This document shows, piece after piece, positions 1 to 9,286 of a stretch of 64,000 bases of DNA. The stretch comes from Sorghum bicolor (taxonomy: Eukaryota; Streptophyta; Magnoliopsida; Poales; Poaceae). Under the pieces are notes generated by a model. That model was not told the origin of the DNA, ran no database searches, and saw nothing but the letters and a program-made list of their open reading frames with translations. Position 1 is the first letter of the stretch; each line of letters starts with the position of its first letter. The position numbers and the translations under genes were made by a program. Location: NCBI RefSeq assembly GCF_000003195.3, contig NC_012877.2, forward strand, positions 17,601,344-17,665,343, written 5' to 3'.

Positions 1-461
1 AACTCCATTCTCTATATATCAATTATTTTTTTGCCACATAAGCAAAAGTTATATATGTTGTTCCTACTCCAGGAGAAGTTACTCCCATCTTCTATAAACC
101 ATATTGCGAATGTGGCCATACTTATTTATCATTTGGAGTATGTTTATATAGTCATTTTAAGATACTCCAAATCTTACTATGTGAAAAAAATTCAAGAGAC
201 CCCATATTTTTTAATATATTAGTATAATACTATGGTAGTAGTATATAAAATAAGTATAACTATATACTCTACACATACTTACATACTTGACATACATACT
301 GTCCTTGATGGTCTAGTATGGTTATATACTTTGTCCACTTATTCTTTGTCGGGCCATCTATACTCTAAATCTAAAGACATACACAAAGGACACTCCAGGG
401 AGACCCAAGCACCAGTGATAAAATGTGGTGGTGAAATTTTGATTTGTCACTGATCCACATG
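1..461. other. AT-rich stretch without a recognisable gene
   Basis: AT-rich, with short open frames in several frames that show no recognisable domain. No splice-supported exon was found. The similar stretch 813-1,057 is also empty of recognisable genes. Either could be intron or intergenic DNA of the minus-strand gene at 4,659-5,679, if that gene extends beyond the left edge. Confidence 0.5.
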
Positions 462-812
462 TTATTAGTGACTAAACTAATTTTCATAACTATTGCATCA
501 ATTATTAGTGGCAAACAACAATATCTCCATAGGATGCACCTTCAGTGGTGAAGTTAGTGAAGAAACATTAATTTATCACTAATAAATAGATTAATTGTGA
601 CTAAATGTTGTGGAAAAATATTTTTATTCACTGTTTACAAGGTTAATTGTGACCAAATAATTTTTCTTACTGTTACAACATTAATCAGTGACAAAAGCAC
701 GTGTCACACATAATAAATAATTTGTGGCAAATATTGTATTATCAATATTTACTAGGTTATTTTGACTAAATATTACTCTCTAACTAGAGTATGATTTTTA
801 TTAGTGTCAAAA
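462..812. repeat. Degenerate array of a TTATTAGTGACTAAA-like motif at about 40-bp spacing
   Basis: Variants of a motif resembling TTAATTGTGACTAAAT start near 462, 502, 540, 591, 643, 681, 716, 756 and 797, mostly 35-52 bp apart. Inverted forms lie near 436 and 571. Short motifs repeated in both orientations resemble the subterminal repeats of CACTA-type transposons, but no CACTA terminus was confirmed. The periodicity is seen directly; the element class is inference. Confidence 0.4.
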
Positions 813-1057
813 TTTCCTCACTATTATTTCTTTAGGAACACATAAGAATAAAACCAGATAAATATATATTTGGAACTTCAACTACCATGGTGGGGATTGG
901 CGAGCTTTGGTCGGAAAACATTGCCAGGTGCATTTGGTTCATTTTGAAAAATGGATATTGCTGTTCTTACCCGTGCTGTAGAAACTATCGGTAATTTTAC
1001 TTTTACCTTTTGAAATTTAGAATTCTATCCCCATGTTTAGAAATTATAAATGAGCCA

Positions 1058-1179
1058 CTTGTCCGGACTATTCGTTTAGCTGAAAAGTTATGGCTAAAAA
1101 TACTATTCGTTAATTTATTATAAGAGAAAAATATTATTAAATGATTGATAGATTTAACAGATAAGCTCAAGTGAATAAG
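1058..1179. mobile_element. Small MITE with CTTGT...ATAAG ends
   Basis: About 122 bp. It starts CTTGTCCGG, continues with TTTAGCTGAAAAG, and ends ATAAGCTCAAGTGAATAAG, an imperfect inverted repeat of the start. The AT-rich interior (ATTATAAGAGAAAAATATT) matches the general form of a very common grass MITE. No clear target duplication was identified, so the superfamily is left open. Confidence 0.5.
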
Positions 1180-1290
1180 ATGGAACTGCCCTCTATTCTG
1201 ACCCCATCATCCCATCGTTTGAAGCCAAGACCACCTCAGGCTTGTATTGTTCTCATCATTACTAGCAGCAGTGGTCAGCGGCAGGCTTGT

Positions 1291-1502
1291 TTAGGCCTTG
1301 TTTTGATTCGATTTTTTTTTATTTTAACACTGTAGCATTTTTATTTTTATTTGATAAACATTGTTTAATTATGAAATAATTAGATATAAAAGATTCGTCT
1401 CGTAATTTACAGACAAAATGTATAATTAGTTTTTGTTTTCATTTATATTTAATGCTTCATGCATGTGCCGCAAAATTTTTTAGTTTTTGGATGAACGCCT
1501 TA
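1291..1502. mobile_element. Tourist-like MITE copy (TTA target site)
   Basis: Starts TTA-GGCCTTGTTTTGATTC and ends GGATGAACGCC-TTA. The interior holds the family landmarks seen in the other copies of this window: CACTGTAGCA, GATTCGTCTCGTAATTTACAG, ATTAGTTTTTGTTTTC and GCATGTGCCGCAA. The TTA duplication and the GGCC(T/C)TGTTT terminus fit PIF/Harbinger-type (Tourist) MITEs. Confidence 0.7.
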
Positions 1503-1514
1503 GGTGCAAGTATA

Positions 1515-2193
1515 CATGGCTATAAGGATGAAAACGGAACGGAAATATCTCGAACCGAACTGAACCGCTTTCTATATTTGATCCGATCGAATTCGTATTT
1601 TCTTGTCCGACTTTATCGTTTTCGTTTTCGTATTTTAGATGTTTTATATTTTAAATGTAAAAGTAGAAAATGGTTTTGATATTTTTCGACCGTTTTCTGC
1701 TTTTCTACTTTTAATTTGAAATATTTCGAATTCAAAATTTCGTTTAAACCGAATTTAGTTAACTGTAGGGTCACACAGCCCAATTACAAACTACTAATCA
1801 TGCATCTACGTTCTTTCTACTAGTGGCTAGTTGCGTTCCCTAGCTATTATTGCTTATTCTAGACTTGTATTTATGTGTGGGCTATTGTATTAAATACCTA
1901 AGACCAAGGATCATGCACTTTTTAATTATTATATGGACTTGAATTTGATCGTGTATATACTTAGTCATGTACTTGGTACTACATATTGGTATTTCGTATT
2001 AAGTTTTCGTATATCGACCGTGTTCGACATAAATCCGATCGAATTGGTTCGTTTTCAAAATTCTCGATATTTCGTAAGTTTGTGTTCGTTTTCGTGTCCG
2101 ACTTTACCATTTTCGTTTTCATTTTCGTATTTTAAATATAAAAGTAGAAAACAATTTAGGAGTTTTTCGACCGTTTTCATCCTTACATGGCTA
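1515..2193. mobile_element. Non-autonomous hAT-type element with 8-bp TSD CATGGCTA
   Basis: The element body is 1,523-2,185 (663 bp). It begins TAAGGATGAAAACGG and ends with the perfect inverted repeat CCGTTTTCATCCTTA. It is flanked on both sides by CATGGCTA (1,515-1,522 and 2,186-2,193). An 8-bp duplication is the hallmark of hAT transposition. The interior holds two related blocks containing TTTTCGACCGTTTTC-like sequence and no transposase frame, so it must have moved in trans. Ends and TSD are seen directly; the hAT assignment rests on TSD length. Confidence 0.75.
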
Positions 2194-2584
2194 TGTAGCC
2201 CGTGGGCCGATGACACGATCCATGGCGCGGCAGTTTGGCCTTACCTGAGCAGTGGCCCGCGGCCCGGTACCAGTCATAGGATGGTGGCTGTGGCATGAGT
2301 AGTGATGAAAACGGATTGGATACGAACGAGTACTGTTGATATTATATTTGTTTTTATTTTTTTATGATATTTGGATTCGGATACGGATAGATATCGGATA
2401 CAACTACGGATACAGATGTCTTGGATGTGAATACGGATAAATATATATCGAATACAGGTTCAGTCGGATGCGGATAGTGTTGATTACAAATATTGCTCCG
2501 GATATTAAGTAAAAGCAACATCTATCTATAAACATGTGTTGTAGTCATTTGACCACTCCGTGAGTCCTAATTACATCTAGATTG

Positions 2585-2847
2585 TACTATCTCCGTATAG
2601 GATTTAGAAGTCGTTTAAAACATCGACATGGTCTTCAAAACACAACTTTAACCTCTTATTTTTATGAAAAATATTTAGAAAAAATGTATAAATATATATT
2701 TATAAAAGTATTTTTTCAAGAAAAATCTATTTATATATTTTTGACATTTACAAACTCAATAATTTAAAAATTATTGATGATTTATATTTGTAATATTGAA
2801 CTTAAATCTTATCTAAAATGACTTCTAAAACCTATACGGAGGGAGTA
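2585..2847. mobile_element. Stowaway MITE nested in the hAT element
   Basis: TA target on both sides. The left end CTATCTCCGTATAGG and right end CCTATACGGAGGGAG are inverted repeats, extended inward by TTTAGAAGTCGTTT / AAAATGACTTCTAAA. About 263 bp including TAs. This is the standard Tc1/mariner-derived Stowaway form of grasses. Confidence 0.8.
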
Positions 2848-3274
2848 CGTGTAGAGGTCAGGCAGGCCCACTCACGAATTAGGAACGACGTGGCTCGGCT
2901 GTTGTATACTTCATGGGCTTCGGCTTTGGGCCAACACATCCTGCTACTTGTGTTGGGCCTGTGCGAATGCGAGCAATGAAAACATAAGACAAAGCAGCAT
3001 CGAGTATGCTAGTTTAGTTCCACCTCGATGCCCAGCCAGGAACACAGGAGCAGGCTTCCTATATAAGACTATGAGCACAACAGTTTGCAAGGCTTAGCAA
3101 AATTGCTAGGTTACGGTGACGTAATTAACTCCAACTCAATATAAATTTATATGTTAAATTTAAATATATATTCGGATATATTTCCAGATAATCTAAAAAA
3201 ATATTGGATATCTGATATCCGGTGGATATTAATGAGATTATATTTGTATCCGCTATCCGTCAAGTATTCGAATT

Positions 3275-3688
3275 TATATCCGATATCCGATAGATGGTCC
3301 GGATATCCGATATAGATGTCCGTTTCAGTTTTCATGACATTCGGACCGTAGGATTTTTATCATTTTAGGCCTTGTTCAGTTCGCAAAAACTTGTGAAAAA
3401 CGGCACTGCAGCACTTTCGTTTTTATTTGACAAACATTGTCCAATTATAGAGTAACTAAGCTCAAAAGATTCATCTCGCGGTTTACAGATGAACTGTGCA
3501 AATAGTTTTTGTTTTCATGTATATTTAATGCTCCATGCATGTGCCGCAAGATTCGATGTGACGGGGAATCTTGAAAAATTTTGCGAACTAAACAAGGCTT
3601 TATATCCGATATCCGATAGATGGTCCCGATATCCGATATAGATGTCCGTTTCAGTTTTCATGACCTTCGGACCGTAGGATTTTTATCA
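3275..3688 (+). repeat. 88-bp direct repeats flanking a Tourist MITE
   Basis: 3,275-3,362 and 3,601-3,688 are the same 88-bp unit (start TATATCCGATATCCG, end GGATTTTTATCA) with about two mismatches. The Tourist MITE lies between them. The unit is far too long to be a target duplication, so it reflects a segmental duplication around the insertion or a pre-existing tandem repeat into which the MITE inserted. Confidence 0.75.
3365..3602. mobile_element. Tourist-like MITE nested in the hAT element
   Basis: TTA-GGCCTTGTTCAGTTCGC at the left and GCGAACTAAACAAGGC-TTTA at the right form inverted termini. Internal landmarks CACTGCAGCACTTTCG, ATTCATCTCGCGGTTTACAG and GCATGTGCCGCAAGATTCG match the other family members here. 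Confidence 0.8.
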
Positions 3689-3713
3689 GACCATTTTCAT
3701 CCATAGGCATGAG

Positions 3714-3931
3714 GCACAGTGCTAGTTCAGGTCAGCGCCCACGGCCACGGCTGGTACAATGCCCGCTGGACACAGCAGAAGGTGCTCGCGGCTGCTACGG
3801 TCATCTTGCGGGCGACAACACCGCCAGGCGTGCGGGCAGCAGCTCAGCGTCTGGCAGGTGGCATCGTCCCACGGGCTGTCATGCTCTCGTGCGGCCAGAG
3901 GCCTGACACGGTGGCTCATACGTTGCTCTCC
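3714..3931. other. GC-rich host fragment, no assigned gene
   Basis: This 218-bp GC-rich island lies between the hAT element and a Tourist MITE. It is open in several frames on both strands, as expected for GC-rich DNA, but no frame shows a recognisable domain and no splice sites can be matched to the neighbouring gene. With 2,194-2,291 it formed one continuous sequence before the hAT insertion. It could be a gene remnant. Confidence 0.35.
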
Positions 3932-4170
3932 AGGCCTACCGAAATTTTCGTTTGTTTTTGGATAATGTGGTATTTTTATTTTTATTTAATAATTATTATT
4001 CAATCATAGACTAACTAGATTTAAAAAATTCATCTCGTAATTTATAAACAAATTGTGCAATTAGTTTTTATTTTCGGCTATGCTCATTATTTCATACGTG
4101 TGCCGTAAGATTCGATATAACGAGAAATCTTAAAAAGTTTTTGGTTTTGGTTGAACTAAACAAGGCCTTA
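3932..4170. mobile_element. Tourist-like MITE with a diverged left end
   Basis: The right terminus TTGAACTAAACAAGGCC-TTA is clear, as are internal landmarks (AATTCATCTCGTAATTTATA, GTGTGCCGTAAGATTCGAT). The left end (AGGCCTACCGAAATTTTCG) is diverged, so the left boundary is approximate. Confidence 0.65.
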
Positions 4171-4194
4171 TATTGTTTGATCATTCTCTATATT

Positions 4195-4435
4195 TGTCTA
4201 TTCATCGGTCTCAAAAAGAGTGACGCTTTTGATTTTAGACATTGTGTTTGACCGTTCATTTTATTTAAAAAGTTTTTATAAATTAGAAAATAAATAAATA
4301 TATATTAAAATATATTTAATGATAAAATAAGTCATAACAAAAAAAATAATATTTAGACAAAAAAATTGAATAAGACATATGGTCAAACAAATATTTAAAA
4401 GTAAAAAACATCAGTCTTTTTGGATGTAGGGAGTA
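4195..4435. mobile_element. Degraded Stowaway-like MITE
   Basis: The right end CAGTCTTTTTGGATGTAGGGAG-TA is typical Stowaway. The left side carries the partner TCGGTCTCAAAAAGAGTGACG, a diverged inverted copy. The interior is AT-rich with GTGTTTGACCGTTC and a matching TATGGTCAAACAAAT on the other arm. The left boundary is approximate. Confidence 0.55.
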
Positions 4436-4658
4436 TGCTAAACGCTCAATCGTCTAATGTCTTAGTGATGATTGACAATTCAATAGCATTGTTTGGGCAA
4501 ATTTGTAGATACACAACTTTTAGTGCACACTTACGTATGCATTATGTTAAGATACATAATACAAATAACATATAGAAAAGAAAAAACACCTTATAATTTA
4601 AAATAGAGTAGCACCTAATATATGTACCCATTACAACCCACCGGGTACTGAAACTGAC

Positions 4659-5679
4659 CTTTTTTGACGTCATTATTGCGAAGACAGTTCTCCCATTGTT
4701 GTCAAGATAGTCTGGTATATACGCTCTTCGAACCTCATTCTCCATGCTAGCGAGGTCTTCCTAACATGATTTCCAAGAAGAAATATAAACTTTGTTATTA
4801 CCAGTATATAACAAATACTACGCGTAATATCAAGCGATCATTTTGAGAAGTTACGTTCCCACTGAGATACATATGTAGACTAGCTACATGCACATGTGAG
4901 TAAGTTTATTGGTAAAAGGGCTGGTGTCTATGTAATGTGTTTTAGTGTTTGGTTTGTGAAATCACCTCGTGTTCGTGAGTAGGTATATCAATATTTCATT
5001 CCTTTAATATAATGATCAATCAATTTCTCATACATATACTAATTACTAGCTCGTGTGAAATGAACTTGTGATGGATCAGCTCATTATGTTCCACAAACCA
5101 AATAAGAAAAAGTGAGAAATGAGTTGACGATGGCACCTAATTCTTCAAACCATAAACACAGCTACCCCCTATGTGTTGATCTCCGAGAGCAGAGTAGTGT
5201 GTGTGCCTTGTTAACAAAGGACCGGGCTATCACAAAAAGTTAAACTGAGAAGGAGGAGTATTTTTCTAATTATTTCAGAAGAACCTCTAGAGTATTAAGA
5301 TTCGAAGTATAGCAAAGATTCGAATACCCAGCAAATCTTGTCTGGCTTGTACTGACGCCTCCACTTGACAGCTTCCTTGAGAGCCTTGGTCGCTTGTTCC
5401 ATGCTCCAGTTCTTTGCTCGGAGAAACCTGCGGATGGTGCCGTCCGATAAGAAGCTCGGCATCTCCGTCGGCAGGTCGCCCAGCAGCTCACGGACCTCGT
5501 CTATCTTCATGTCCAGGACTCCAGAGATTCATGTCACTTCATGTATCGACAGTACAAAATAGAGGAAACGACATTAATTAATACAGTAGTTTCTGACTGG
5601 TTACCTTTCGCTGTTGTTCCTGAGGAGACGCCTGTTTTTGTTGCTTCCCTTCATTCCTGGTCTTCAACAGAGAACTCAT
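4659..5679 (-). CDS. SEC14-like (CRAL-TRIO) phosphatidylinositol-transfer-type protein, 5' exons only
   Basis: Three exons of a plant SEC14-like protein are visible. Exon 1 starts at ATG 5,679 (MSSLLKTRNEGKQQ...) and runs to about 5,605 or 5,598. Exon 2, about 5,518-5,328, encodes a CRAL-TRIO N-terminal helical region (MKIDEVRELLGDLP, then FLRAKNWSMEQATKALKEAV) and ends TGG|GTATTC. Exon 3, 4,760-4,659, is bounded by TTAG|GAAGAC and AAG|GTCAGT and encodes EDLASMENEVRRAYIPDYLD and on to MTSKK. Exons 2 and 3 join in phase. The exon 1-2 join is in frame only with the donor at 5,597, not the better-looking GTAACC donor at 5,604, so translation might instead start at 5,510. The family binds lipids in a C-terminal CRAL-TRIO fold; those exons are not visible down to position 1. 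Either intron 3 is long and MITE-filled and the gene continues off the window, or this is a 5' gene fragment. Confidence 0.72.
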
Positions 5680-5998
5680 GGCTCTGCGATGGATATGTGG
5701 CCGGGGCTGGCTAGCTACAGAGCGCAAGATGCAGCGAAACCTGGATTGTAACTTCCCGCGGATTTATTGAGTTTCTAACGCGTCGTGGTCGTATTATTTT
5801 TTGAGGTCTGGAAGCATCGTATCGGTAGAAGCAGACGAGTGGACGACGTGATCGAAAGGGAATAGCAATACACAAACCTGGGTGGCTGGGTAGCTAGCAG
5901 CTGCTGCCGCCATAATGGTTGGACCCAGACTGGACGCGAACACTGAATGTGGTCAGCATCGCTGACCATACCCATAAATAGAATACATAAGCTAGTCA
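5680..5998 (-). other. Upstream region of the SEC14-like gene
   Basis: This 319-bp stretch lies upstream of the putative ATG at 5,679. It should hold the 5' UTR and promoter of that gene, but no clear TATA box at a usual distance was recognised. The open frame across it has no recognisable domain. Confidence 0.35.
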
Positions 5999-6236
5999 AA
6001 GGCTATCACCTAAAAATTCAAAATTTTACAAGATTCTCTATCACATCGAATCTTACGGCACATGCATAAAACATTAAATGTAGATAAAAAAAATAACTAA
6101 TTGCACAATTTACTTGTAAATTACGAGACGAATTTTTTAAACCTAGTTGCTCCATGATTGGATAATGTTTTGTCAAATAAAAATGAAAGTGCTACAGTGT
6201 CAAAATCCAAAATTTTTTTGAATCTAAACAAGGCCA
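5999..6236. mobile_element. Tourist-like MITE in the opposite orientation
   Basis: The same family landmarks appear reversed: ATCGAATCTTACGGCACATGC, AATTACGAGACGAATTTTT and GTGCTACAGTGTC. The right end is TCTAAACAAGGCC. The left terminus is diverged and the target duplication is not clear. Confidence 0.65.
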
Positions 6237-6338
6237 GAGTAGATCAAAGATGGCAAGAGAATTCGATCAGCCGGTGTTCATGTACGTTTTTTTTGACAAG
6301 AGATGTTCATGTACGTTGAAGTTATAGCAGCCAGAAAC

Positions 6339-6584
6339 TTAGGCTTTGTTTAGTTCCGAAAAGATTTCGGATTTCGTACTGTAGCACTTTCGTTTGTTTA
6401 TGACAAATATTATCTAATTATAGACTAACTAGGATCAAAAGATTCGTCTCGTGATTTCCAGCTAAACTGTATAATTAGTTTTTGCTTTCGTGTATATTTA
6501 ATGTTTCATGCATGTGCCGCAAGATTCGATGTGACGGAGAATCTTGAAAACTTTTTGCTTTTGGGTGAACTAAACAAGGCCTTA
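6339..6584. mobile_element. Well-preserved Tourist-like MITE
   Basis: TTA-GGCTTTGTTTAGTTCCG on the left and GGGTGAACTAAACAAGGCC-TTA on the right. The body at 6,342-6,581 contains ACTGTAGCACTTTCG, GATTCGTCTCGTGATTT and GCATGTGCCGCAAGATTCG. It is the best preserved copy of the family in the window. Confidence 0.82.
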
Positions 6585-6799
6585 GAACCAGTGAAGATAT
6601 GGGAGATACACCAATTTAACGCCGACAAAATTTTTATGGTGGACAGTCATCAAAATAATTAATTACTGGATCTATCTATGTGGGATAGATGCTTTGTTGA
6701 GGAAAGGGACTCTGCCGACAAATAATATAGGGCGCTGTTGGCAACAGGACATCAACCGTGACCCCACAAATCCAAATTAAATGGAATAATAGCGAACTG

Positions 6800-7090
6800 A
6801 TTATAGGTCAGATGGTTAGCTTTCTTATGGTAGAACCTGTATACCTAGGTTCAAGTTCTCGATTTGGCACTGGTGCTGGCATTTTGCTGGATTTATTCTA
6901 AGAGTTTACGGTGCTATGTTTAAGTAGTAGGTGACGTCTCCGTCGACAGCAAGACACTTGTGATAACTTCGTGAATCTCTAGATTTACTGCATCAATCCT
7001 TCATAGGTGCTCATCATAAGGATAGGGCTATAAGTGACTGCGTTGTACTCTCTTTGTACCTCAATTAGCTAAGGTTTTGGGCAACCTTGC
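6800..7090 (+). mobile_element. Probable tRNA-related SINE
   Basis: TAGGTCAGATGGTTAGC (near 6,805) resembles a Pol III A box and GGTTCAAGTTCTCGA (near 6,850) a B box, spaced as in tRNA genes. No tRNA cloverleaf can be drawn. A T-rich tail region with GTGCTCAT...TTGTACCTCAATTAG follows. This arrangement is typical of plant SINEs. Boundaries and target duplication were not established. Confidence 0.4.
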
Positions 7091-7211
7091 CGTTTTTTCA
7101 AAGACTCGCGCTCAGAGGTCTCACCAATCGAGCTACACCAAGTTGTTGTAGAGGAAACACTCGCAGTACTATTTAATAGGGGCAAAGCACGAAAACTAAT
7201 CCTTAATTAAT

Positions 7212-7271
7212 TACTCCTTGGTTACCGCAATCATGTTCTAAACGTCAGGTAATTCAGGTACGGAGGGAGTA
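7212..7271. mobile_element. Very short Stowaway-like derivative
   Basis: TA-CTCCTTGGTTACC at the left and GGTACGGAGGGAG-TA at the right form imperfect inverted repeats only 60 bp apart. It probably is an internally deleted Stowaway MITE. Confidence 0.4.
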
Positions 7272-7329
7272 CTGTGTAATTCTAAAAAAATAAACAAAAC
7301 AATAATAGGGTTGCCGGTGATAAAGTAAA

Positions 7330-7502
7330 TACTCCATCATTTCCAAATTATAAGGCGTTTTAACTCTTGTAAATATATTATTTTTATTATGTATCTAGAA
7401 ATTATGTATATCTAAATGCGTAATGAAATTTTCTTTAAAAAAATCCTTACAAAAACTTCAAAAAAAAATCAAAGCGTCTTATAATTTGTAATGGAGGGAG
7501 TA
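7330..7502. mobile_element. Stowaway MITE
   Basis: TA target. The left end CTCCATCATTTCCAAATTATAAG and the right end CTTATAATTTGTAATGGAGGGAG are inverted repeats with few mismatches, followed by TA. About 173 bp, non-coding. Confidence 0.8.
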
Positions 7503-7935
7503 GTCAACAGTTATGTATGTGCATCTCTTCCTAGCTGTTGAAAGGACCAAATAGTCCAAGAGTGAGATGAATTTAGCTCAAGAAATTTGAATAACAACAA
7601 CCTTAGGATATGCAAATTCAATTTTAGCTACTTGCAAGGTAGTACCTACAACTAAAATAATTACACTAATGTTGTCGTTAGAAAGGTAGACACTAAACAT
7701 GCCAAGTGAATCTATCAGGAAATTTGCACAACAGTTGATACAAACCCATGAGATAAGCAACTATAGTAGAGCTCATGATCACACTAGGAGAAGGGTACTT
7801 AGTGTGGAAACTAAATCTATTAATGTTAGGGATAAATATTATGGACACCCATCTAAGGATAACAAACCGTAGTCATGAACCTCGATTGTCTGAGGATAGA
7901 CCCTAACCCGTAGTAAATGGACCAAGCCTCGGGGA
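7503..7935. other. Unassigned sequence left of element F
   Basis: No recognisable coding region or complete repeat. The last bases before F (TCGGGGAGCTAC) resemble a polypurine tract, so this could be the internal 3' end of some other retroelement, or simply the host site of F. The five bases 7,936-7,940 (GCTAC) would be the left copy of the F target duplication; its partner is outside the window. Confidence 0.35.
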
Positions 7936-7940
7936 GCTAC

Positions 7941-9175
7941 TGTTGATGGTAGATAACTCCTAAATTTAATCGTCAACTAAACATGAAATTGGACCTATAT
8001 GCAAACACCTAGTAGATATAGGGTTATCACTAACAGAATTCCACGAGTTTTGGTGAATATCTGTTTCTGCAGGGTGTCAACTGAAAACAACCAAAGATGG
8101 TCCACATATCACGTTTACATAGAGAGAACACCGCAAGCGTCAACTTTTCTATGATCTAGAAGGTTCGAGGAGGCTCCAGACCGAACGAGAGGCGAAACGG
8201 GCACGGGTGCCGGGCGGCCGCACGGAGACCCCATAGGCGCCCGCCCCACTATGGTGGCCAATAACACCCAACCTCGCGGATTCTGCCTCCACCGACTTTG
8301 TGGATTAATCTTAAGCACAGTTTAAGTCTGTTTGATCCAAGGGCTGCGGTGCTTCCTAAGGGGCTATAAATAAAGACCATGACCCCCACAGAGGCATCTC
8401 CTTCATCTTCTTCATTAGCTATCTGCATAGCAAAAACTAAGGTTTCATCAAGTAGAGAAGTAGAGGTCCCTCTAGTTCATCTAGTTCTAGTTCTAGTTCT
8501 AGTTATTTAGTTGTATCTAGATTAGAGGGAGAGAGAAGAGGAGAGAGCCAAGGAGGAGCCAGATATGTCGGATCTTCCTCAACATTGTATTTTGCAGCAA
8601 CCAGTTCGTCTTTGGTTAATCTCCATGTGCTTCAATTCTATAGTTCCTAAGTTTTTATTTAACTTTCATATTTACTTTTAAGTTATTTATTGGATTATTG
8701 CTTGCATCAAGTGCTCTAGTTCTTTGATACGCTACAGTAGTAATTAATAGGTTAAGCGTGGTGCTTAGTCTTGCAATTACCTAGAAGTGCACCCAATCCA
8801 GCGTATTGTTGTGGTAGCCCCAGGATCGTGACAGTCCTGACGGCCGACGTATTCCACCATGTTCAGAGTAGTGTTGTAGGGCCGTAGACAGAGCTTCCTA
8901 GCCCCTATCTCATCTCTTTCCATGGTTAGTGTTGTGATGTCCCAAAATACATAACCTTAGAGTAAATTCTGGTTCCTAGATCAACCTATAGAACTCTCAG
9001 GAAAATTCCTCTCTTCCCTACAATATTATATATAGTTATCCTTGGGCATTCTAAAACTCAACTAGTACACTTCACGTTCCCCGTGGAAAATTGATACTTT
9101 GGAATACTCTCGGTTGAAAGCTACATCGGTATCAGTGCGCTTACGGATTTTTCTGTGTGTTTAAAATATCCAACA
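7941..9175 (+). repeat. 5' LTR of element F
   Basis: Starts TGTTGATGGTAGATAACTCC and ends ATCCAACA, giving the TG...CA ends of LTRs; 1,235 bp. A TATA box (CTATAAATAAAG) lies near 8,364, preceded by GC-rich GGCGCCCGCCCC at 8,236. A short CTAGTT tandem repeat follows near 8,475-8,505. The start is homologous to the LTR starts of D and of E1/E2 read on the minus strand (TGTT(G/A)A(T/C)GG...CCT(A)AA). Confidence 0.75.
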
Positions 9176-9202
9176 AGCTTTCTAGCGCCGTTTCTAGGGA
9201 AC
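9176..9202 (+). other. Primer-binding-site region of F
   Basis: AGCTTTCTAGCGCCGTTTCTAGGG directly follows the LTR. It is a diverged form of the TGGCGCCGTTGCCGGGG sequence found at the same place in E1. Such sites are commonly assigned to tRNA-Asp-type priming in the Athila/Tat group; that assignment is from general knowledge and was not verified. Confidence 0.5.
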
Positions 9203-9286
9203 GGTAGCTGTGTTAGTTCCGAGCCAAGTTCGTCCATTTATCCTTTTTCTTTTTTACCACCTTTTTAATCACCACAATCATACCAC

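Larger units (their letters stand above)
2292..3713. mobile_element. Second hAT-type element with 8-bp TSD GGCATGAG, carrying nested MITEs
   Basis: The element body is 2,300-3,705 (1,406 bp), flanked by GGCATGAG at 2,292-2,299 and 3,706-3,713. The left end reads TAGTGATGAAAACGG and the right end CCATTTTCATCCATA. The GATGAAAACGG / CCATTTTCATC ends relate it to the element at 1,523. Its interior is rich in CGGATATCCGATAT-type degenerate repeats and holds a Stowaway MITE (2,585-2,847) and a Tourist MITE (3,365-3,602). No transposase coding was seen. Confidence 0.75.

Noticed and set aside
3709..4009. Overlapping open frames in the GC-rich island
   Set aside because: Open in three frames and on both strands because of base composition. 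No domain or splice support.
5775..5999. 74-codon minus-strand frame upstream of the SEC14-like gene
   Set aside because: No domain, no splice link to the downstream exons, and it ends next to a MITE. Probably chance.
6800..6870. Possible tRNA gene from A- and B-box-like motifs
   Set aside because: No cloverleaf can be formed. The flanking sequence fits a SINE better.
8475..8505. CTAGTT tandem repeat as a CRISPR-like or regulatory array
   Set aside because: A short microsatellite within the LTR of F with no spacers. The genome is eukaryotic.
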